From the NCBI GenBank assembly GCA_022605955.1, contig JAKCOZ010000003.1, positions 12,781,331 through 12,845,330 of the forward strand: DNA of 64,000 nt, given 5' to 3'. The stretch's first letter is position 1. Each line of letters opens with the position of its first letter. Origin of the DNA: Rallus limicola. Taxonomy: Eukaryota; Chordata; Aves; Gruiformes; Rallidae. This document shows, in pieces, positions 41,401 to 53,400 of the stretch. The notes beneath the pieces are model-generated. The model was not told the origin of the DNA. It saw nothing but the letters and a program-made list of their open reading frames with translations, and ran no database searches. The translations under genes and the position numbers were made by a program.

Positions 41401-44400
41401 TGATACTGACCACCAGTAAAGTACAGAGGGAAGGCTGCTATTGAGACCGTCCCAATAGACTTCATTCCTTGTACAAGAAGGGAAAGCTGTATATTTGAAA
41501 ATTCTTCTGTTTGCAGGAGTGATTAAAATAAACTTCTTTCAAAATTTGACGTACTGCAGCTTTCCACATTTAACACACCTTTTACTTCGGCTGTGTTTAT
41601 CGTGGATATGGGGAACAGTCATGCATTCCAGTTGACTGTGTGTTTGAATGCTCTTGTATTCATGTTGCTTAATCATTTTAATCTTTGTATCTGTGCATTG
41701 GTACATTCAGAAGGGTTTTAATTTAGCTCTTTAGTTCATAAGACAATTTAAATGGTAGTCCTTCCTGTCATATAAAGATTTTTTCCAATATATCAGGTGC
41801 ACTGTTCACTTTGGACAGGTGATCATGTGGCAGTTTAAAGAAGTCTCCCAAAGTGGCTGACTTGAAGGACCCACCTGAAATTAATTCTTTATGAAGCACT
41901 TAGAATTAGTTGGGTAGTTCCCTGGATGTACCTGGAAAAATGCCTTTTTTTTTTTTTTTTTTTTTAATCCTTCAGTTGTTCTTGTTTCTGTGTACTTTAT
42001 CAAGGATATGTTTAAAATCCCACAGTATCCAAACAACAATCTAAATTTTTTTCTTTGAGTATGATGGACTTTATTTAGAAAAGAACTGGAAGACTTAGTC
42101 ATTTATTGCAAGGGCTTTAGATCCTAATCTCTCAGTCTAATAAGAGGAGTCAGCCTGTAGATAGGATGCCATGGATATGGTTTTAGACTCTGGTGTTGTG
42201 GTAACAGCAGTCAAGATAATACAGGTACTGCTTTTCTTTTGTCCCTTCAGTAATACATTTCGTATTTGTATCATAAAACTTATAGAAGTCTTCATAGCTT
42301 TCCACCTGTTTCCCTCTTAAATTCTTATGTGAAGGAGAGATACAGAAGTCGTCGTGTGCTTTGAACTAGTAGATTCTGGAAAGGGTCAACAGAACCCTTG
42401 CTTTGTCCATCACCTTTTATACCTGTAGGTCTTCTGGCATTTGTACTTTGTTTAGTTTTAGAATATGTTTTTCTCACAGGATTTTGCAAGATAGTGATTT
42501 TGCAGTGCTACCCTTTGACAGAATAGTTTTTAATGTCTAAAGGAGGCATTCCCAAAATGGCTTCATGTTGGCTCTACTAGGAGAATGTTTCTTAAACCTA
42601 GGTGAAAATGTACACATAGCTTTAGTAGCTGACTCTGTAATTACTGCATACACTGAATGCATCATGCTTTTGTTGACATTATGGCTAACAATCCTGAGAG
42701 TTAGGCCTTACAGCTTGGTATACATTTCTAATAAATTCAAGATGAAAAAGTACACTGTACTTGTGCTGCACAATTAAATTTTTGTATGCTCTTGTTGCCA
42801 TTAAGACTGTCATTTAGGCAATAGCTCAGTGCTTCAAAACCTGTAAAAGAAGCTCGTTTATTGGTATTTCCGAATAAAGTTAGAACACAGCAAAAATGAC
42901 CCACATACTTAGGTTGAGACTGTTTTGATGTGGCATCTTTTTCCAATGTGACTACTAATGTACAAACAAGTTTCAGATACTTCTTAACTACTTTATTCTT
43001 TTTATGCCTTTTTGTTCTCTTGAGTTACAGCTGTAGGTAGTATGAGAAATTGAAGGTGTCTTTCAGATAAGTTGGAAGATGTATAAGACAGCAGAAATCA
43101 ATTTGACAAAAATGATTATAAAATGGAGGAAGAGCATATCTGCCTAGAGTTACATCTTTTAGCAGCTTTTTTTTCTCTTAGAATATTTTGGAATGTTGCA
43201 TATTGTAGCTACAGTGTTCAATACAAAACCGTCAGCTACAGCTTTTTGTTTTTCTGTGTGATGACAACTATGTGTTGCACACATATGTACCTCCTACTCC
43301 TTCTGGAGTTAGTCAAAGAATAAGTTGTTTCACACATTACAATGAATTGTGGTGATCAGTGTAGCAGAGTCTGACTGGAGGCCTGTGACTAGTGGTGTTC
43401 CCCAGGGCTCGGGGTTGGGTCGAGTCCTGTTTAATATCTTCATCAACGACCTTGATGAGGGAATTGCATCCACCCTCAGCAAGTGCTGATGATACAAAGC
43501 TGGGAGGAGTGGCTGACACACGGGAACACTGTGCTGCCATCCAGCGAGGCCTGGACAGGCTGGAGAGCTGGGCAGGGAGAAACCAGGTGAGGCTCAACAA
43601 AAGCAAGTGTAGAGTCTTGCACCTGGGAAGGAATAACTGTTTGTATCAGTACAGGCTGGGGGATGACCTGCTGGAGAAGAGCTCTGTGGAGAAGGACCTG
43701 GGGGTCCTGGTTGATGACAGGTTGGCCATGAGCCAGCAGTGTGCCCTGGTGGCTAAGAGAGCCAATGGGATCCTGGGGTGCATCAGGAGGATTTGTGGGC
43801 AGCAGGTCAAAGGAGGTGATCCTCCCCCTCTACTCTGCCCTGGTCAGGCCCCACCTGGAGTATTGTGTCCAGTTCTGGGCTCCCTAGTATAAAAAGACAG
43901 GGATCTGGAGAGAGTCCAGAGGAGGGCTACGAAGATGATTAAGGGCCTGGAACATCTCCCCTGTGAGGAAAGGCTGAGTGAGCTGGGACTGTTCAGCCAT
44001 GAGAAAAGAAGACTAAGGGGGAACCTTATTAATGTTTATAAATATCTTAAGCATGGGATGCAGGGGGAATCAGCCAGCCCCTTTTCAGTGGTCTGTGGAG
44101 ACAAAACAAAGGGCAATGGCTGCAAGGCGAGCATAGGAAGTTCCACACCAACATGTGGAAGAACTTTTCCCCAGTGAGGGTGACAGAGCCCTGGGACAGG
44201 CTGCCCAGGGGGGTGGTGGAGTCTCCTTCTCTGGAGATACTCAAGACCCATCTGGATGCCTGTCTGTGCAATATGAGCTAGGGAGCTGCTTTGGCAGGGG
44301 GTTGGACCTGGTGATCTCTTGAGGTCCCTTCCAACCCCTATGATTCTCTTATCCTACACATCATAGGATGTGTAAGGTTGGAAGGAACCTTTAAAGGTCA

Positions 44401-47400
44401 TCTAGTCCAACTACCCTGCAGGAAGCAGGGACATCTTCAGTAGATCAGGTCACTCAGCTTTGAATGTCTCCAGGGATGGTGCTTCAACTACCTCTCTGTC
44501 CAACTTGTTGTCTCACCAGCCTCATAGTAAAGAACTTTTTCCTAATGTCTAATCTCAACCTATCCTGCTCTAGTTTAAAACCATTGGCCCTCTTCCTATT
44601 GCTAAGTGCCCATAAAAAGAGCTCCTTTCCAGCTTTCCTGTAGCCTCTTCAGGTACTGGAAGGCAACTATGAAGTCTCCCCTTAGCCTTCTCTTCTCCAC
44701 GTTGAACAAGCCCAACTCTTTCAGTCTGAGTGGACATTTGTATGTAGGAATTAAATCAATTCCATGAGATCAAGGGGAAAAAAAATCCTGTTTAGAGTTT
44801 TGAAAAGCTCCTGAAACTTATCTTCTATTTGTCTTTATTTCATAGAACTGCTTCTCAGGTTTGTTTAATGAAATTTTCACCAGATGGGGAGTTTTTTGCT
44901 ACTGCTGGAAAGGTAAGCATTGGGTTTTTTTAATTTGTTTTGTACTAATTCAGATAAGCTATTAAAGCAAATAAAACCACACATTTTAAAAAACAAGCAA
45001 AGCTCTGTAATAAAAAGTCTGTGTGTGGTGGTTGAGCGCTGGCTAAAGGCCAGATGCCCACCAAAATCAGTCCATTACTCCCCTTCTTGGTTGGACAGGG
45101 GAGAAAAAATATAATTGGGTGGCTCAGGAGACAAACTCGTTAATGACGCGGGCAAAACAGACTCAACACAGGGTGCTGAAGAGAAAGTTATCTAATTTAT
45201 TACACTAGCTTAAGAGAAAACAGTGAAAAATCCAGAGTCAGGAGTGCAACCAAGAATCTTCAAACAAATGCAACCAAGCAAACACTTTTCCCACCACCAC
45301 TCCCTCCTTAGAAGGCTTTAGTTAGAAATTTGCTCCCTTCTTCCCTCCTGGTCACAGCCCAGGAGGGGCACGGACTGGGGAAAATGGGGGTCTCGGTAAC
45401 ACCTTCCCCCCACCCCTCCATTCTAAAGCAGACTTCCCTTTCAGCCGTGATTTTGCTCCCTTCTTCCACTCTCCTGCTCGCAGCACAGTACAGAGGGGTA
45501 GGGACTAGGAGATGGGGGCTTCAGTCAGTCCCTTGCCAGTTGGTTTCCTTCTCGGCCGGGATGGGGGCATCCATTCCACACAACCTCCCCCTGCTGCACC
45601 GTAGGATCTCACCCACGAGAGCCAGTCCTCCACGAACTTTCTCCAAGGCAAATCTCTTCCTGCCGGGCTTCATCTCTGCTCTGGCAGGCAGCAACAAATC
45701 ACAGTGTCTCTCAGCCCCAGTCCTTCACAGGACTGTAGGCCTCCCCCAGCAAACCTGTTTGGCTCATCTCTGTAGGTCGCTTGTGCTGGCAGGGGCTCAT
45801 CCCAGCGTAACTCACGGCATCTTCTCTATGTCTCCCCCGGCTCCATCCAGCATGGAGCCTCTCCACCAGGCAGGTCGGGTCTCTGCCTCCTCCATGGGTC
45901 CTCTTCACCAGCTACTCCACGTGCTTCTGCCCGGGCTGCAGGGCATCTCTCTCTCAGACAACTGGGGCACCTCCTCCCCCAGCCTTCCCAGCGTTTTGTA
46001 TCTGTCAACTGCTTACATTTTTATACAAATATACATCACAATGCCCTTAACGGGCCAAACCTTGTGGTCTTCTTGGCACTCCATGTTCTGGTGGAGTCTT
46101 TGTCTCCTATATGTGATTCTCAGAGGCGCTATCAGCAGGCTTGCAGAAGATTCTAGCAGCCATTTTCTGCAGTTCCTGGCCCCCTCTCTCTCTGTCTCAG
46201 TACCCAACTATGCAAAACTACGACACTGTTTTGTGTTTGGGTTTTAGTCATAGCATTTCCAATAATCCCTCATGCATCTTTAGGCTTTGATAAATGAGCA
46301 TGTGGGAGAAATACAGTTTTGGGGGTGAACCCAAAAAATGTGCAGTGCTTACTTTTTTAAAATACCGATTTTTAAAGCATTACCAAATTATCAAATGAAG
46401 GAAAGAGAAGAGTTTCAGGGAGTGGTGGAGGAGATCTGTGGGTAGGTTACTGCTGGATATCCTTCTAGCGAAGAAATCTATTCGGTATTTCACTTACTGC
46501 TACGCCATTAACAAAAAAAGCTCTTTAATAAAAGAAGATACTAATTTTCTTTGTAAATGTATCTGTGTGCCTGGTTGTATATATAGAAGATAATTCACAC
46601 TCCTTTTCTACAGGTATATTTGCACATGGTTATTGTCAAGTTTTGGCCAGTCTTAGAGATTAGCTCTCTGTGCTCGGAATTAGGGGTTTGTGAGAAAAAA
46701 TGATAAAACCTCTTGGCAAAACAGGCAGAAAAGTTAAAGCCAGATGTCAGTCCTGTCTTTTCACTTCCTGAAACATCAATTAATCTTTTATTTCTACTAT
46801 AAAACTTGTTCAAGTTTTATAAGAGAATACAAGTCAAAGTAGGAAAAAAAAAAAAAGATAATGAGAATCCAGTAAAAATTTATATTGCGTGTTAAGGAAT
46901 GCAAAATGAGTATGTTTCAGACTTAGTTGTGCAGTTTGGTCTAATCTGTCTCAGAAGCATAAATAAAAAAATGGGCATGTAAACACAATGATCGGTTAGA
47001 ACAGTGTTTTTGTTAATATTTAAGTGAAGTTTTAATGAATTCTAAAATTATAATGTCATTGAATTCTGGAAAATTTATCTGCTAATAGTTTGTATAAGGT
47101 AATATCCTTGCAGAGTTTTTGGCACGAATGTTTTATGTGTTACCTTACATTATAAACTCATGCAAAGCACAATTACTAAATAAAGCTGGAATAAATGGGG
47201 AACAGTATTATTAATAAATAGGAAAATTAATACCTGATTTATTTTTTACTGTAGAATGCATTAGGCTGGAAGGGAACTTTAGTGCTCATCTAGTTCAACA
47301 CCCCTGCAATAAGCAGGGACATATTCTCTAAATCACAGCCCCTTCAAGCTTGACCATACATGACAGAGTTAACTGTCTCTCTGAAGAATCTTTAAAATGT

Positions 47401-50400
47401 GCCTTTCTTTGAATTTTCTTTAAGTTTTTTTTATGAGAGAAGACGCTGGTCAGCAGAACAACCTGCCCTTATGGTAGAGTCATACAATATTTCCGTACCA
47501 CTCATATGGTCAGCAGCTTGGGAATCTTGATACAGATTATTCTGATCCTTAAAGATGTAAGGACAAGGACATTAGAAGCATGGGGGTTTTTTTTCAGTTT
47601 ATGTATGTGTTTATCTTAGAAAAGCAGAGTGAGCAGTACTGAGCTTGATTTTTGAGGTGTCATCTTTGACCTTTCTGTGTATTCCTAGCATTTAAATTTC
47701 AGTGTGTGGATTTTGGGGCTTCTCTGTCAAAGCGTAATAAACTGTATTAGCATCTGAATACCAGCTTAAACCAGTATTGCCTGTGCGTTTTCTTTATGAT
47801 CAAATTCTGAAACTCTGTTTCCTGAACTGCCTTACTGTCATACCCAGAAGTACTCAGTGCATCATATTCTTAGGCAAGATGGTCTTATTCAATGTCTTTT
47901 TTTCTTTCCCCAGGATGATTGTCTTGTGAAAGTATGGTACAATACAGACAGCTGGCGATCAGCCATAACACCCCCTGGCACAAGTCCTGAAAAGCAAGCA
48001 AAAGAAGTTGATTTTTCATTTGTTTATTTGGCTCATCCTCGATCAGTAAATGCATTTTCATGGAGAAAGACCAGTAAATTCATGCCACGGTCAGTAGTTC
48101 TAATACCTGATATTTGTAAATTGCCCAAAAATCCTGTACAGTCTTTCCAGCTGTACAGTCAACAGTCACACAAGTTGTACAGCTAAAGTGAGTTTTCACA
48201 CCTTGTATAGTGTTTGTATGTATACATATAATTCTTCCACACTGAAGTTCATGAGAGAATCATGGAATTATAGAATGTACTGAGTTGGAAGGGACCCGTA
48301 AGGATCAAGTCCAACAGCTTGATGGTAAGCATCCTCTCTCCATGGGACTGGAAAGAACAGGAAAGTCCCACAGACTGGTTGAGAGACGGGGCTGAAAATA
48401 AAATCAGGTCTTGCAGTATTACTTCTCTTTGTATCTGTATTCAGTTATCCAGAATATCATTAGCTTTCTGTGTGAAGGACTTAAAAAAAGCATATGTTTT
48501 GCTGTTGCAACTATGACTAACTAACTCTGTATATTCATGATTTGGCATTGCACAGTGGTGAAATGAAGTTTGACATCATTTGTATTGAATTACTTGAATA
48601 GATGTGAAACTTGATTGGCTTAAATAGATAATGTTGTTTCTTTTTGAAGACATATTGTTGAGGTTTTTCTTTCTTTAGTATGTTTTAGATGGTGCAATTC
48701 TGAAAATAGATAAGGAAAACTGTTTATATTGTTGCTTTCTTTTGACATTATGTGATACTTAAGCAGCTTCTTCACACCTTAAATTTTCTTTCCTTAGTGG
48801 TGCTGTCTGCAACGTACTCCTGACTTGCTGTAAGGATAATGTTTGTCGTCTCTGGGCAGAGACTATGTTACCCAATGACAGTCTGTTGTATGGAGAAGGA
48901 TACAACAATTGGAGTGAAGCAGTGAGCCTTGCTAATAGCTTCAAGAGAAATACTTCAAATAAGGAAAAAGTGCAAAATGCTTTAGAGGTAAGAAGTGAAA
49001 TTGAAGGATTCATTATGAGAATAAATACATATACCCACAATTTTAGACAGGATTGTAATTAGGAACTTGAACATGTCCCTATACCATAGATGTGCATAGG
49101 TTGTTACAAAAGTGTGAATTTACTTCAGATCTTCTTTAGGAAAGCTAAGCTGACAGCTGTCATATGGAACTTTCACCTAGAGGACACACTATTGTTATGT
49201 CTCTGCTGCCTCGTTTGTTCTGGTGGCTAAAGCAAGGTGCTTTGCAGTATCCAGTTCAAAAGGCTAGGAAGAAGCTAGTGCGCATACTGTATAGGGTCTT
49301 TGTGAAAGCCACTAATGATGCTGCCTTAAAATATATCGTGGGGGATCATTTGTTACCTTTGACATTGTGGGATGTTCTTTGCCTTCTGCAACTGGAAAAA
49401 AACCAGAGATTAGTATGGAGGGGAAAAATTATAGCCTTTGTTGCCATTCTGCGGAGCAAACTGCTTGTAATACTCATCTCCAAGGCAAATGTTTCTTACC
49501 AGATAGTGTTTTCTAACCAGTGGAAAGCTGGGGAAGTTGAAGCACTAGTGGTCTCCCACAAAGATGTGTAGAGTCTGTGGTTATTGTGCTCTTAGTGGAG
49601 TGATGTATTTAGCAGGATCACAATGCTTTCTTAAGCATGTATCAAAGGTGAAAAAACAGACTGAAACAACAAAACAAAGAAAATACTCAAAAGAGGAAGG
49701 AAGTTGTATACAGTTTTAAATTCTGTTGAAAATATGAGGAAACATTAGACATTGGAAATAAAAATTAACATAAAAATTGAGAGAAAACTATTTTACATGA
49801 GTGTGCTGTAGTAAGATGCAAAGGATAGCAAGTGAAAATGAATGCCAAGAGTGTAATATTTCAAGACCTCTTCCTCTTAATGCAAATTGTGCACCTTCTA
49901 CCTATAATATCTATTGCATAGTGGCCTTGAACTGTGCTCTATGTGAAGTGAGACTTTATAGTATGGGCGTTATCAATCTTTAGAATAATATTTTGTCTCT
50001 TAGAAACAGCTGTTTGCATAAAGGGAAGAAGACCTTAAAAGTCCCTGGGCGCTTATGATGGGACTGGAAGTACTGATTCAAAGTACTGATTCAGGTTTTC
50101 CAGTCTCTGAGATTACTCAGATTTTCTGCTTTTTGTTCGGAATCTTGAATAACCATGGTATATGCTTATGAAACATGATTATATTTTCTCTTTGGAGTAT
50201 AAAAAATATTTTCCATAGTGAAATATGAAGCAGTTAGTATGTCAAGGTGCTATATGGGACTTGGAGAAAACCTGAAGGAACCGGTATGTCTGTGCTGCAG
50301 ACAGTATTTTTTTTTTTTTTTGCAAGAAGCTACACTGATGCTTTAAGGTAGCTTTCAAACTGGAAAAAAAAATCTCCCTGTATCTACAAAACCAGTTACA

Positions 50401-53400
50401 GATGAAACTTGCCTTTTCTTTTTGAAAGGAATTAAAAATGACACCTTATTCTTCATGCAGTTAAACCTGAGGCACTTCCGACGAGGAAGGAGGCGGTCGG
50501 GTGCTGTTGTAGCACATACTGGATATGCTCCACATCAGCAAGATCCCCATGAAGTTCACAGGAATGCCCCTCCTCATGCAAATGCACTTTGTCACTTCCA
50601 TATTGCTGCCAGTATCAATCCAGCCACAGGTAAAAAGTGTGGTTAATCCTTGCTACAGGGTGAACTACAATTTCTGTTTGGTCTGTGTTGTCTATGTCAA
50701 CTTAACTGGCTCAGATGTATTTGTACAGTATCTACATGGTCATGCAGAATTACTTGTGTGTTGGTTTCATTTAAGGCATGAAGAGCCTTCTTTGACAATA
50801 ATAAAATGATATAACTAAGGTTCCTCTACAGTGTTCCTGTTTTCCATTTTTGGTCATCTTTAAATGAGATTCACAGTGGTCTGAGAGGCAGAAGGCGAAG
50901 TGTTTGTAAATAAAGCTACAAGTTTAGGGGGAACTGTGTATGATATTGGGAGCACACTGATAAATTAAATCAAAGCTACCTAAAATTAGTACCTGCCACA
51001 AGTGTCTGAAGTAACCATGTATCCCGGCTCTTTCTCTGAACTAAGCAAAACACTCCTGCATCTTGTGTTCCGTAAACTTATATATAATATAAAATATACT
51101 GGTGCATACTGGTGTGTTACCTGGTGCAGAGGCTGTGCATCATGTTCTTTTACACTTGGGCAATATGTTGATAGGCATTAAGGAGAATCTCTGATAGTGA
51201 CTAGTATTTCTGGTTTTGTAATTGTGTATACTGACAATCAGGTGCCTGCCTGCTCATTAAAACACTGAATAGAAACTGAATATGGAATGGCCTTTCATTA
51301 AGGTTTTTATTGCTGTGATGTGAATCTATGTCTAGATTTAATGAGCAAACGTTACATAATTCTTTTCTTAAACTAGTTAACCTCTGTCTTACAAATAGTA
51401 TTTTTAAATTGGTTGATTTTTGTTGTTGTTGTTCGTACTGACCCTTGTTTGAGAGGCCAAATTTTACTTAAAGGCATTCATGATTAGGTCATATTTGTAG
51501 CTCTACAGTATTTGGTATGATCATAAAGACTATTAGTTCGTGTTGCCATTGCTGGGCTGAGCAAGCCTTAAATACTGTTAATTCTGTAAAATTAGTCTTC
51601 ATGTAGTATTGGTTCATGTTTCTTTTAACAGATATTAAGGAAATTTTTTGTAGTTTTGTGTTGCATCATCAATGATAGCCTATTTCTGGGGAAATAACTC
51701 CACTCCTAACATATGTTGCAACCCAGTGGATTAAAGGAAAACTTCCCTACATCTTCTTGGAGATCTGTTTTCTCCTCTGCCTTTCTGCATCTTAAAACTG
51801 AACAAGTTGATACCTAACCTTTTCATGTGGTTAGCACATAATCTTTAACTATCTTTTTTTAATCTACTCTTAATCCAGTTCTTTCCTTGTTTGTTTATAC
51901 ATAATCACTAAGTAAACTTGAATTTCTCCCTTAACAGCCTTCACAATATAAACGTGCCCAACAACAAACTCACAGAAGGGAAAAGAAGGGTAGACGCTTG
52001 TCTCTTTTAAACGTCTGTGGTGGTTGAACGCTGGCTCAAGGCCAGATGCCCACCAAAATCAGTCCATTACTCCCCTTCTTAGCTGGATGGGGAGAAAAAA
52101 TATAATCGGGTGGCTCAAGAGACAAACTCGTTAATGACGCGGGCAAAACAGACTCAACACAGAGTGCTGAAGACAAAGTTACCTAATTTATTACACTAGC
52201 TTAAGAGAAAACAGTGAAAACAGAGTCAGGAGTGCAACCAACAATCTTGAAACAAATGCAACCACGCAAACACTTTTCCCTCCACCACTCCCTCATTAGC
52301 AGACTTCAGTTAGAAATTTGCTCCCTTCTTCCCTCCCAGTCGCAGTACAAGAGGGGCAGGGACTGGGGAAAATGGGGGTCTCGGTAACACCTTCCCCCCA
52401 GCCCTCCATTCTAAAGCAGACTTCCCTTTCAGCCATGATTTTGCTCCCTTCTTCCCCTCTCCTGCTCGCAGCACAGGACAGGGGGACAGGGACTAGGAGA
52501 TGGGGGCTTCGGTCAGTCCCTTGCCAGTTGGTTTCCTTCTCGGCCGGGATGGGGGCATCCATTCCACACAACCTCCCCCTGCTGCACCGCAGGATCTCAC
52601 CCACGAGAGCCAGTCCTCCATGAACTTTCTCCAAGGCAAATCTCTTCCCGCCGGGCTTCATCTCTGCTCTGGCAGGCAGCAACAAATCACAGTGTCTCTC
52701 AGCCCCAGTCCTTCACAGGACTGTAGGCCTCCCCCAGCAAACCTGTTTGGCTCATCTGTGTAGGTCACTTGTGCTGACAGGGGCTCATCCCAACGTCAGT
52801 CACGGCATCTTCTCTATGTTTCCACTGGCTCCATCCAACGTGGAGCCTCTCCACCGGGCAGGTCGGGTTTCTGTCTCCTCCATGGGTCCTCTACTCTGGC
52901 TACTCCATGTCTTCTGCCTGGGCTGCAGGGGCATCTCTCTCTCAGGCACTTGGGGCGCCTCCTTCCCCAGCCTTCTCGGCCTTTTGTGTTTGTCAACTGC
53001 TTACGTTTATATGCAAATATACATCACAATGCCCATAACGGACCAACATCGTGGTCTTCTTGGCACTCCGTGTTCTGGTGGAGTCTTTGTCTCCTGTATG
53101 TGATTCTCAGAGGTGCTATCAGCAGGCTTGCAGAAGATAATAGCAGCCATTTTCTGCAGCCCCTGGGCCTCTCTGGGTAGCCAACTATGCAAAACTGCGA
53201 CACCTTCTATTCATTCTGTTATCTGTATTAATGTTAATATATCTTGATACAGTCTTTGGGACCACTTACTCTTTAACTCACTAGATTGGATAATGGTTTG
53301 TTCTTTCATGTGGTACCTCTATTCAAAGTAACTGTTACAACCTAAATCTTAATTCAAGAAATCTCTGTTCTCCCTCACAGTGAAGTCCTTAAGTACTTTG

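Larger units (their letters stand above)
41184..44845 (+). other. DMXL1 intron 5 (3.7 kb)
   Basis: The first 2.2 kb shows no repeat apart from a T21 run at about 41,945-41,965. The last 1.5 kb is two CR1 fragments joined tail to tail (43,350-44,348 and 44,360-44,735). Confidence 0.85.
44913..47913 (+). other. DMXL1 intron 6 (3.0 kb)
   Basis: Contains antisense LTR copy 2 (45.02-46.23 kb) and a small CR1 remnant near 47.3 kb. The rest is AT-rich with nothing recognised. Confidence 0.85.

Noticed and set aside
45330..46247. 305-codon open frame on the + strand
   Set aside because: It lies almost wholly inside antisense LTR copy 2; the same frame is broken in copies 1 and 3. It reflects composition, not a gene.
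49164..49571. 135-codon ORF in intron 8 as a nested gene
   Set aside because: It begins with ATG but has no recognisable domain, and a frame of this length is expected by chance a few times in 64 kb.
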